A DNA stretch of 64,000 nt from Alkalinema sp. CACIAM 70d. GTDB taxonomy: Bacteria; Cyanobacteriota; Cyanobacteriia; Leptolyngbyales; Leptolyngbyaceae. The stretch covers positions 248,001 to 312,000 of the forward strand of contig MUGG01000098.1 in NCBI GenBank assembly GCA_002148405.1, given 5' to 3'. Shown in pieces: positions 45,270-52,324 of the stretch; position 1 is the stretch's first letter; each line of letters opens with the position of its first letter. Both the position numbers and the translations under genes were made by a program. The notes below the pieces were generated by a model that searched no databases, was not told the DNA's origin, and saw only the letters and a program-made list of their open reading frames with translations.

Positions 45270-46043
45270 TTAAGCCAAGGCAGAATTCCCGAAATCCGGT
45301 GGAACATCCTGCCAACGACCATTTCCCACAGCGCGGATTGCTTCCTTGAGATCCACATCTCCGGTGTAGATCGCCCGACCGACGATCGCTCCCGTGACAC
45401 CGATCGCTTCTAAGCTCAATAAATTCAGCAAATCCGTGACCGAACTGACTCCACCGGAGGCAATCACCGGAATGTTAATATGCGTTGCCAGTTCCCGCAA
45501 TGCCTCCAGATTCGGGCCTTGCAATGTGCCGTCGCGATGGATGTCGGTGTAGATAATCGCCGCTGCCCCCAGTTGGGCCATGCGTTGCGCCAGGTCGATC
45601 GCCTCCACCTCCGAAGTCTCTAACCAACCCTTCGTCGCCACCTTGCCATTACGGGCATCGATTCCCACAATAATCTGACCGGGAAATTCGCCACAGAGAT
45701 CGCCCACCAGTTCCGGCTGTTCCACCGCCACCGTGCCTAAAATTGCACTGCGCACCCCTAATCCCAGCAAATCCGTGACCCTGGCCCGATCGCGCAAGCC
45801 GCCCCCCACCTGCACAGGAATGTCTAACGCCTGTACTACCTTTTCGATCACGGGTAAATTAACGGGCTCACCTGTTTTGGCCCCATCCAGATCCACCAAG
45901 TGCAACCGAGTGGCTCCTTGCTCCTGCCATTGCCGCGCCACGGCCACCGGATCTTCCCCAAATACCTGGGATTGGGCATAGTCTCCTTGGTACAACCGCA
46001 CACAGTTGCCGCCCAAGAGATCGATCGCGGGAATGACTTCCAT
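45270..46043 (-). CDS. hisA: ProFAR isomerase HisA
   Basis: A 257-residue TIM barrel that isomerises N'-ProFAR to PRFAR in histidine synthesis. The catalytic Asp8 is in [10 protein letters not shown]. The second catalytic Asp (near 129) is in [15 protein letters not shown]. Phosphate-binding loops are VQVGGGLR and [13 protein letters not shown]. The length is family-typical. In cyanobacteria hisA is usually away from the other his genes, as here. Confidence 0.96.
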   Translation of the reverse strand: MEVIPAIDLLGGNCVRLYQGDYAQSQVFGEDPVAVARQWQEQGATRLHLVDLDGAKTGEPVNLPVIEKVVQALDIPVQVGGGLRDRARVTDLLGLGVRSAILGTVAVEQPELVGDLCGEFPGQIIVGIDARNGKVATKGWLETSEVEAIDLAQRMAQLGAAAIIYTDIHRDGTLQGPNLEALRELATHINIPVIASGGVSSVTDLLNLLSLEAIGVTGAIVGRAIYTGDVDLKEAIRAVGNGRWQDVPPDFGNSALA

Positions 46044-46212
46044 AGCCTCAGTTCACATAGGGTACAGGGTAATAGGGTACAGGGTTTGGGAACGGAGAGG
46101 TAGAGGTGATTTGGTGAACCAGCCTAGGGCGGTTACTGGCGTATAGTGACTACAGAACTGATTTGTACAAAATCGGTATCAAAAATCTGGACAAGCCCGT
46201 GTATAGACAGGT

Positions 46213-46875
46213 ATGGACAAAGCCCTCATTGCCAACTTTGCAGCCGCCCTTCTCGCCATTGTCAATCCGATCGGGAACCTGCCAATTTTCGTGAGCTACA
46301 CTGCTGGGGAACGCCAAGGGGTACAACGTTGGCTGGCGCTGTTTATTTCCATTACTGTTGTGGGATTTTTGCTGCTGTTTTTAATCACTGGCGCAGCCAT
46401 TCTGAAATTTTTCGGTATCTCGATCGCAGCCTTTCGCATTGCCGGAGGAATTTTACTGCTGCTGACAGGCATCGGCATGGTGCGCGGTCATCAAATGCAA
46501 CGCACCCACGAAATTGCCAATCAAGCCAAATACACCGATTTTGTAGAGGCAGAATCGGTCTATCGTAAAATTCTCATCCCGTTAGGCATCCCGATTTTCG
46601 TCGGCCCAGGTTCCATTAGCACCGTGATTCTGTACGGAAGTCAAGCCCGCGATCGGGTGACTTTTCTGGCGCTGATGGGCGTCATTGTCGCCATTTCCCT
46701 CTTCACCCTGGTGATCCTGATGAGTAGCCTCTGGATGCGTAGGGTCTTGGGCAAATCTGGGCTGGACATTGCCACTCGCATATTGGGGCTGTTCCTAGCT
46801 GCGATCGGCGTTCAGTTCATTCTCAGTGGACTGGCCGCTGCCACAATCAACTTCATTAGTCCCGATATCCAGTGA
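46213..46875 (+). CDS. MarC family integral membrane protein
   Basis: A 220-residue protein with six predicted membrane helices. The family signature is present at the N-terminus (IVNPIGNLPIFVSYTAG) and again in the second half (IPLGIPIFVGPGSISTVILYG). The MarC name comes from the E. coli mar region, but the transporter substrate is unknown and a role in drug resistance is not supported. It is divergent from hisA. Confidence 0.93.
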   Translation: MDKALIANFAAALLAIVNPIGNLPIFVSYTAGERQGVQRWLALFISITVVGFLLLFLITGAAILKFFGISIAAFRIAGGILLLLTGIGMVRGHQMQRTHEIANQAKYTDFVEAESVYRKILIPLGIPIFVGPGSISTVILYGSQARDRVTFLALMGVIVAISLFTLVILMSSLWMRRVLGKSGLDIATRILGLFLAAIGVQFILSGLAAATINFISPDIQ

Positions 46876-47296
46876 GGATATAGCGTATACAGCGATCGGT
46901 AGCTGGGTAGCTGGGTGGTAGCTGGGTAGTTAGGTGGGTGGATGAATTTGGGAAGTTATTTCTTGGCAAATTCCTCAGCCTTGCTATCCAGTCAACGTGG
47001 AAGCTAGGTGGAAGCTAGTCAGAAATCTTGTGCTGATCGACCGAAAATTTCCTCCGTAAATTTAATTGATTACTGACATTAATTAAATTAATCCAAAGCT
47101 TTTGAGACCTCGCCCGTTTTTGCGCCAAGATGAGCCAAAGCGTTATGGGCACAGGAGTTTGGGGAGTCTTCGCATCGGGCTAACCAGCAGCTTGCCGGAG
47201 GTTTGGGCTGCTCAAATGATCTCCTTGCTACGCTTTTACAGGGATTTATGACATACAATTGCAGGCAACTCGTGTTCTGCCGCTTAGGGGTTTTCT
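46876..47296. other. Spacer with a small 8-bp repeat
   Basis: About 420 bp. Short repeats of AGCTGGGT occur at 46901-46928, with related GGTGGGTGG after. The 3' part must hold the promoter of the branching enzyme gene. No RNA or gene is recognised. Confidence 0.5.
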
Positions 47297-48886
47297 ATGA
47301 GCATCGGATATGTCGCGCTCGTCCTCCACGCCCATTTACCATTCGTGCGGCACCCTGAGAGCGACTTTGTTCTTGAGGAAGAATGGCTCTACGAAGCGAT
47401 TACTGAAACCTACATTCCTCTGATCCAAGCATTCGAAGGGCTGAAGCGGGATGGGGTGGAGTTTAAGCTGACCATGAGTATGACGCCGCCGTTGGTGTCA
47501 ATGCTGTTGGATCCGTTGTTGCAGGAACGCTACGACGAGCACTTAGCGACGCTGGAAGAATTAGCGGAGCTAGAGATCGATCGCCACAAGCATAACGGCC
47601 ACATGAAGTATTTGGCGGAATACTACGCCAACGAATTCCACCAAGTCCGGTTGATTTGGGAAAAGTACGATCGCAATCTCGTTACAGCATTCAAGCAATT
47701 CCAAGACTCCAATAACCTAGAAATCATCACCTGCGGAGCCACCCACGGCTACTTGCCGCTGATGAAGATGTATCCCCAAGCCGTTTGGGCGCAGCTCAAA
47801 GTGGCCTGTGAGCATTACGAAGAAACCTTTGGTCGCGCACCCAAGGGCATCTGGTTGCCGGAATGTGCCTACTATGAAGGTCTGGAGCGCATGCTGGCGG
47901 ATACGGGTCTGCGCTACTTCCTCACCGATGGCCATGGCATTCTCTACGGACGGCCCCGGCCTCGCTTTGGCACCTATGCGCCGATCTTTACAGAATCGGG
48001 CGTGGCAGCATTTGGGCGTGACCATGAGTCTTCTCAGCAGGTGTGGTCGTCGGAAGTGGGCTATCCCGGTGCGGTGGAGTACCGAGAGTTCTACCGCGAT
48101 TTGGGTTGGGATGCGGAGTATGAGTACATCAAGCCCTACATCATGCCCAACGGTCAGCGTAAGAACGTGGGGATTAAGTACCACAAGATTACGGGTAAGG
48201 GCCTGGGCCTGAGCGAGAAGGGGCTGTACGATCCCTATTGGGCGCGGGAAAAGGCGGCGGAACATGCGGGCAACTTCATGCAAAACCGTCAGCAGCAACT
48301 GTCTCACCTGCATGGCATGATGCACCGCAAGCCGATCGTCGTGTCGCCCTATGACGCAGAGCTGTTTGGTCACTGGTGGTATGAAGGGCCTTGGTTTATT
48401 GACTACTTCATGCGTAAGTCTTGGTTTGACCAAAATACCTATGAAGTAACGCACTTGGCCGATTACCTGCGCGGCAATCCAACCCAACAGGTGGTCAGAC
48501 CGTCCCAATCCAGTTGGGGCTACAAGGGCTTCCATGAATATTGGTTGAACGAAACCAACGCTTGGATTTATCCCCACTTGCACAAGGGAGCTGAGCGCAT
48601 GATCGATCTTTCCCGAATGGAGCCGATCGATGAGTTGCAATGGCGCGCACTCAACCAAGCCGCACGGGAGTTGCTCTTGGCGCAATCGTCTGACTGGGCG
48701 TTCATCATGCGGACGGGAACGATGGTGCCCTATGCGGTGCGACGCACCAAGTCCCACCTGCAACGGTTCCACAAGCTGTATGACGATCTGCGGGAGGGCA
48801 AGGTGGATTCGGGTTGGTTAGAAAAAGTGGAAGCGATCGATAACATCTTCCCCAACATCAACTATCGGGTCTATCGTCCTCTCTAG
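47297..48886 (+). CDS. 1,4-alpha-glucan branching enzyme, GH57 family
   Basis: A 529-residue GH57 enzyme that makes alpha-1,6 branches in glycogen. It starts with the family's ALVLHAHLPFVRHPE. The catalytic nucleophile is Glu189 in IWLPECAYY, and the acid/base is Asp353 in VSPYDAELFGHWWYEG. The positions agree closely with characterised GH57 branching enzymes. A conserved Trp-rich stretch (SSWGYKGFHEYWLNETNAW) and the C-terminal helical domain (LNQAARELLLAQSSDWAFIMRTG) complete the fold. Many cyanobacteria carry this enzyme besides GH13 GlgB. No glycogen gene is adjacent. Confidence 0.93.
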   Translation: MSIGYVALVLHAHLPFVRHPESDFVLEEEWLYEAITETYIPLIQAFEGLKRDGVEFKLTMSMTPPLVSMLLDPLLQERYDEHLATLEELAELEIDRHKHNGHMKYLAEYYANEFHQVRLIWEKYDRNLVTAFKQFQDSNNLEIITCGATHGYLPLMKMYPQAVWAQLKVACEHYEETFGRAPKGIWLPECAYYEGLERMLADTGLRYFLTDGHGILYGRPRPRFGTYAPIFTESGVAAFGRDHESSQQVWSSEVGYPGAVEYREFYRDLGWDAEYEYIKPYIMPNGQRKNVGIKYHKITGKGLGLSEKGLYDPYWAREKAAEHAGNFMQNRQQQLSHLHGMMHRKPIVVSPYDAELFGHWWYEGPWFIDYFMRKSWFDQNTYEVTHLADYLRGNPTQQVVRPSQSSWGYKGFHEYWLNETNAWIYPHLHKGAERMIDLSRMEPIDELQWRALNQAARELLLAQSSDWAFIMRTGTMVPYAVRRTKSHLQRFHKLYDDLREGKVDSGWLEKVEAIDNIFPNINYRVYRPL

Positions 48887-48986
48887 GTCGAGTTCGGCAC
48901 AGCGGTAATTGAACGATTTTTAACGGTTCGATTCCCTGTAAACCCTTGTCCTTTTGAATTCTCTAATATTCTCTAATAGGTGCTCT

Positions 48987-49023
48987 CTCCCGTCGATCGT
49001 GACTGATTGATGGGAGTTTTTTT
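48987..49023 (+). terminator. Intrinsic terminator after the branching enzyme gene
   Basis: An 8-bp stem with one G-T pair (CTCCCGTC at 48987-48994 with GATGGGAG at 49009-49016) is followed by seven T residues (49017-49023). The loop is 14 bases. It lies 100 bp after the stop codon. Confidence 0.8.
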
Positions 49024-49099
49024 ATTGATCGGAGTGATTGAATTGTCTAGGGATTGGATTCTCTAGTGATTCAACTCGCTAAATGGGCCTGGATTGCAA

Positions 49100-49735
49100 T
49101 CAGCTAGATTGCCAGATTAACTTCAGTTTTTTGAGCTTGCCCATGACTTGTTTCACGGGAGAGCGCTTCTGGCGGTTTTTAATCACCCGAGCCGGATTTC
49201 CCACTGCGACGGAATAGGGCGGAATATTGCGGGTGACGATCGCCCCGGCTCCAATTACGCTGTGGGAGCCAATTTCTACGCCATCGACGATCGTGACGCC
49301 TGAGCCGATCCACACGTCATCCCCGATCGTAATGCCTTTGAAGGTGAGGGGTTGTTGGTGAATGGGCAGATCGAGAGTCTTGAAGCTGTGATTGAAGCCC
49401 AAGATGGAGGTGTGGCCGCCGATCCGCACGCCATTGCCCATTGTCACTTTGCCCCGCACGACCGCAGAGACGTTAATCGAGCAATGGTTGCCCATTTTGA
49501 GGGTATGGCTGACGTGGGCATGGGCTGCGATGTAGCATCCTTCCCCCATGTCCAAGGAATCGGGAAAGACTCCGGCTAGCTTGGAGATAAAGCACTGGGA
49601 ACCGAATGTCATTTGACCTTGGGCGGCTAGGGCTGCTTGCCAGTCAAGCTGGTCTTGCTTTTCCGCAGCGGTTGCCGTTGTCCAAAATGACCAAGGTTCA
49701 AAGTCAAAACGATAGGTATTTGGGGAAGTTGCCAT
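49100..49735 (-). CDS. Hexapeptide-repeat acyltransferase
   Basis: A 211-residue left-handed beta-helix O- or N-acetyltransferase of the WcaF/maltose-transacetylase type. Hexapeptide coils are seen as repeated [IV]-G-x-x-x-x units (MGNHCSINVSAVVRGKVTMG, then IGDDVWIGSGVTIVDG, then IGSHSVIGAGAIVTRNIPP). The catalytic His is likely in the ILGFNHSF loop. The C-terminal NPARVIK motif is typical. A putative role is acetylation of a surface sugar. It is a single gene beside tRNA-Lys with a 75-bp gap. Confidence 0.88.
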   Translation of the reverse strand: MATSPNTYRFDFEPWSFWTTATAAEKQDQLDWQAALAAQGQMTFGSQCFISKLAGVFPDSLDMGEGCYIAAHAHVSHTLKMGNHCSINVSAVVRGKVTMGNGVRIGGHTSILGFNHSFKTLDLPIHQQPLTFKGITIGDDVWIGSGVTIVDGVEIGSHSVIGAGAIVTRNIPPYSVAVGNPARVIKNRQKRSPVKQVMGKLKKLKLIWQSS

Positions 49736-49809
49736 GGCCTCGCCTGCTTATCAAAGGGCATTGATGGCAGTGTTCCCGTGGACTCGTGATTAATAACGGA
49801 GGGAGGAGA

Positions 49810-49881
49810 TGGGTGACCTGGGATTCGAACCCAGAACCAGCGGATTAAGAGTCCGATGCGCTGCCGTTGCGCCAGTCACCC
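49810..49881 (-). tRNA. tRNA-Lys (anticodon CTT)
   Basis: On the minus strand a cloverleaf runs from GGGTGAC (49881-49875) to GTCACCC (49817-49811), with discriminator A at 49810. The anticodon loop is CTCTTAA with anticodon CTT, reading AAG. The T arm contains GGTTCGAATCC. The anticodon stem has one mismatched outer pair. CCA is not encoded. Confidence 0.93.
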
Positions 49882-50266
49882 TTGCACTGAGTTTTTACTT
49901 TAACTTAGTTTCTACTCTATCAGATCTTATCGCCGCTGAAAATGGGTTTTCTCAGGGAAGCTGTCTTTGTGAAGCTGTATTCAAGTCTGGTGGTGGGTTG
50001 TATCCGTAAATTTCCAGACCTTCCTGACTGAGGGGAATTTTCTCTGTATAATGGTTTAATTGTGTCTGATCCGTAAATTTGGTGAACTGGGCCGATCGAA
50101 CCTGCGCTAAACCTAGGCTAAACCTGCGTTAAATGCAAAGAATTTTATCAAGCGCCTGTTAATCTCCGTGAAATTACGGTTAAGCATGATATTTTTGAGA
50201 TCCAGTGGATTCCTGGTTTTACAGGTTAAACTGTTTGTGTAGAGATGCAATGAGTCCCTACAGACT
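49882..50266. other. Spacer upstream of a small hypothetical gene
   Basis: About 385 bp. A diverged direct repeat of AACCTGCGCTAAACCTAGG type occurs at about 50099-50132. I see no gene or structured RNA. The promoter of tRNA-Lys must lie at its left end and that of the small gene at its right. Confidence 0.45.
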
Positions 50267-50530
50267 ATGAATTTCTTGTTAAATCGTTCGACGATCGCGG
50301 ATCACTCAGTTAAGTCTCCATTCTCTCCGACTTCGGTTGCGCCTTTGGAAGTGGGTGGGGCTTTTGATTCATTGGTGAGTTTGGAAGAGCTGGTGCCCGA
50401 TGGGGATTGGCAGGAGGTACTCAGCGCGACCTGGGGACTGCCCTACGAAGAATTGCGCCCCCCTCGCTCCCCCTCTTGGCTTCAGGCTTTACGATCGGTT
50501 TTCCCGTTTGGTGGATTTGGCAAACGGTAA
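50267..50530 (+). CDS. Small hypothetical protein (87 residues)
   Basis: An open frame with no recognised family. The product is soluble, with an acidic centre (LVSLEELVPDGDWQEVLSATWGLPYEE) and a short basic, aromatic end (WLQALRSVFPFGGFGKR). The strongest support is a perfect 15-bp terminator hairpin 35 bp after the stop, which implies a transcript on this strand. There is no clear ribosome site. It may be a real small gene peculiar to the lineage or only part of a leader RNA. Confidence 0.5.
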   Translation: MNFLLNRSTIADHSVKSPFSPTSVAPLEVGGAFDSLVSLEELVPDGDWQEVLSATWGLPYEELRPPRSPSWLQALRSVFPFGGFGKR

Positions 50531-50564
50531 GCGGGAGTAAGCGTGATCGAGATTTAAAAGATTT

Positions 50565-50597
50565 AAAAACCGGGATTTTCTAAAAATCCCGGTTTTT
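50565..50597 (+). terminator. Perfect 15-bp terminator hairpin
   Basis: The stem is 50565-50579 paired with 50583-50597, with a CTA loop. Five A residues at the left end and five T at the right (AAAAACCGGGA and TCCCGGTTTTT) make it able to act on both strands. Confidence 0.85.
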
Positions 50598-50697
50598 GGA
50601 ATACGCGCGATCGATGTTATGACCAATACTGCAATGAATACGCAACTCACGCCTAGTTGAATGCTGGAATGCTTTGCTGGTCTGCGTTGGAGGGGCA

Positions 50698-50802
50698 GAT
50701 CCCCCCTAGCCCCCCTTAAAAAAGGGGGAACAAGAGTAAATACGCTCAAAGTCCCCCTTTTGTAGCTCTGCTTCCCGCAGGGTAGGGGGATTTAGGGGGA
50801 TC
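50698..50802. mobile_element. MITE-like element copy A, with nested 22-bp insert
   Basis: 105 bp from GATC to GATC. The left arm is GATCCCCCCTAGCCCCCC plus TTAAAAAAGGGGGAAC. The right arm is its diverged inverse. Within the right arm, at about 50762-50784, sits an extra GTAGCTCTGCTTCCCGCAGG-type sequence that is absent from copies at 51382 and 51566. The core AAGAGTAAATACGCTCAAAG is shared with the other copies. Confidence 0.8.
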
Positions 50803-51162
50803 GAACAGGCCCGATCGCCGTTGCTGTTGGCAGATGCCACGTTACTAAACATCACAACACTGCAAACAATCGCAAAACAGTTGACAGCGTCTCGATTTAC
50901 CCCTAGGCTTGTTTCTCATAGCTGAGTACAACCGTGTTTTCGTTTTCGTAAGTCCCGATTGAATGCAGCTACGACCCCAAAAATTAAGGCGCTACCCAGC
51001 GTTGCTTGGAACCAACAAAGGGTAGCTAAACCCCAAGCTGAAGTGAGCAGCTAGGCGGTCTGACACGGATTTTAACATTCGATCGGGCCACCCTACTTGT
51101 CTTGCGCAAAAGGGTGGTCTTAATTTTTGGGATTTCTTCCCCCTACGTTTAGGAGAAATCCC

Positions 51163-51393
51163 ATGTTTATTGGCTTTGACGGCAACGATCGCCCAGAAAC
51201 TTCGATCGACGATTCCCGCAGACCGTTCCAAATCTACCTCCTCGGCACCCGCGAAGAAATCCAATCGACGATTAATCAATTGCAAGTGGTGCGGTTTTGT
51301 GAGCGGATTCGTTGGAGTCCCCCGATTCCTGTACTAGGTTCTGATTGGAAATACATCAGCATGATGGAACGCGATCGAAGAGATCCCCCCTAG
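51163..51393 (+). CDS. Small conserved cyanobacterial protein, 3' end altered by a repeat element
   Basis: From the ATG at 51163 (AGGAG ribosome site at 51151-51155) the product is 76 residues. The middle (RPFQIYLLGTREEIQSTINQ, then LQVVRFCERIRWSPPIPV) resembles a small family of cyanobacterial proteins with the pattern F-Q-x-Y-L-x-G-x-x-E-x-x-x-x-I and W-S-P. The function is unknown. The last codons (RDRRDPP) and the stop TAG (51391-51393) lie inside repeat element B0. The original end of the gene has thus probably been replaced. Confidence 0.65.
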   Translation: MFIGFDGNDRPETSIDDSRRPFQIYLLGTREEIQSTINQLQVVRFCERIRWSPPIPVLGSDWKYISMMERDRRDPP

Positions 51394-51466
51394 CCCCCCT
51401 TAAAAAAGGGGGAACAAGAGTAAATACGCTCAAAGTCCCCCTTTTTAAGGGAGATTTAGGGGGATC
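51382..51466. mobile_element. MITE-like element copy B0
   Basis: 85 bp with both arms complete: GATCCCCCCTAGCCCCCC at the left, the core AAGAGTAAATACGCTCAAAG, and a right arm ending GATTTAGGGGGATC. It supplies the last codons and stop of the small gene to its left. A copy of the spacer repeat follows at 51472-51565. Confidence 0.85.
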
Positions 51467-51471
51467 GAACA

Positions 51472-51565
51472 CGCGCGATCGACGTTATGACCAATACTGC
51501 AATAGATACGCGACTAACGTAAGGCTAAATGCTGTAAGGGTTTTCTCGTCTGCGTTAGAGGGGCG
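51472..51565. repeat. Spacer repeat copy B (about 95 bp)
   Basis: Begins CGCGCGATCGACGTTATGAC and ends TGCGTTAGAGGGGCG. The same sequence, with small differences, is present at 50604-50697 and 52174-52268, and its first 32 bases at 51676-51707. It always abuts an inverted-repeat element. Confidence 0.85.
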
Positions 51566-51671
51566 GATCCCCCCTAGCCCCCGCGCTACGCGCCGCTAAC
51601 GCTAGAAAAAAAGGGGGAACAAGAGTAAATGCGCTCAAAGTCCCCCTTTTGAAGGGGGATTTAGGGGGATC
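51566..51671. mobile_element. MITE-like element copy B1, with nested insert
   Basis: 106 bp from GATC to GATC. Compared with copy B0 the left arm is interrupted at 51583-51605 by GCGCTACGCGCCGCTAACGC plus TAG, a different small palindromic repeat. The core and right arm match the other copies. A partial spacer repeat follows to 51707. Confidence 0.82.
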
Positions 51672-51765
51672 GAACACGCGCGATCGACGTTATGACCAAT
51701 ACTGCACGGAGAAGTTGGGGGATTTTGGGCATCCTGAATTTAGCTGGTTTGCGGTGATCTAGGGT

Positions 51766-52161
51766 ATGTCCAAATTGAGTACAACTGATTTCCATTTGCC
51801 CTATAACCCGGAGCTTGTATTTCCTGCTAAGGAAATGCGGAAGAACCCGACTCCGGCTGAAAAGAAGCTGTGGCAAGAGTTTCTACGAGATTCGGAATTT
51901 CGTTTTTTACGACAACGCCCGATCGATCACTTTATTGTCGATTTCTATTGCGCAAAGTTGGGTTTAGTCATTGAGGTAGATGGGAGTGGTCATTTTACAG
52001 AGCAAGGAAAAGCCCACGACCAAGAAAGAACACAGATTTTAGAAGGGTATGGATTAACAGTCGTGAGATTTACGAATGAAGAAGTTTTGAATGATTTCGA
52101 GAACGTACGCCAAACAATCACTAAAATCCTTTCAAAGTCCCCCTTTTTAAGGGGGATTTAG
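51766..52161 (+). CDS. DUF559 endonuclease-domain protein
   Basis: A 131-residue protein of the DUF559 family, with a very-short-patch-repair-like PD-(D/E)XK nuclease fold. Landmarks are MRKNPTPAEKKLWQEFLRD, FRFLRQRPIDHFIVDFYC (catalytic Asp), LGLVIEVDGSGHF (E-V-D) and AHDQERTQILEGYGLTVVRF. The last codons SPFLRGI and stop come from the right arm of a repeat element, so the natural C-terminus was lost or replaced after KILSK. Members are often found in multiple copies and are suspected of links with repeats or mobile DNA, but the function is unknown. Confidence 0.88.
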   Translation: MSKLSTTDFHLPYNPELVFPAKEMRKNPTPAEKKLWQEFLRDSEFRFLRQRPIDHFIVDFYCAKLGLVIEVDGSGHFTEQGKAHDQERTQILEGYGLTVVRFTNEEVLNDFENVRQTITKILSKSPFLRGI

Positions 52162-52305
52162 GGGGATCGAACACGCGCGATCGACGTTATGACCAATACT
52201 GCAATAGATACGCGACTAACGTAAGGCTAAATGCTGTAATGGTTTGCTGGTCTGCGTTGAAGGGGCAGATCCCCCCTAGCCCCCCTTAATAAAGGGGGAA
52301 CCGGA
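52134..52305. repeat. Repeat copy C: right half-arm, spacer repeat, left half-arm
   Basis: A right arm (about 52134-52169) joins the end of the DUF559 gene. The spacer repeat follows (52174-52268), then a left arm (52269-52305) that stops 20 bp before the caspase gene end. The order is the inverse of a single element, so either the spacer repeat with flanking arms is the mobile unit, or two elements have lost halves. Confidence 0.8.
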
Positions 52306-52324
52306 ATCCTAGGACTGGCTCGTG

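Larger units (their letters stand above)
50531..51162. other. Repeat-rich spacer
   Basis: Contains the hairpin above, a copy of a roughly 97-bp spacer repeat (50604-50697, starting CGCGCGATCG), then the inverted-repeat element at 50698-50802. A 360-bp stretch after it holds nothing recognisable, apart from the ribosome site of the next gene at 51151-51155. Confidence 0.65.

Noticed and set aside
50600..52310. Possible CRISPR array because of regularly recurring repeats
   Set aside because: The repeats are long inverted-repeat elements separated by genes and conserved spacers, not short direct repeats with unique spacers, and no cas genes are present.
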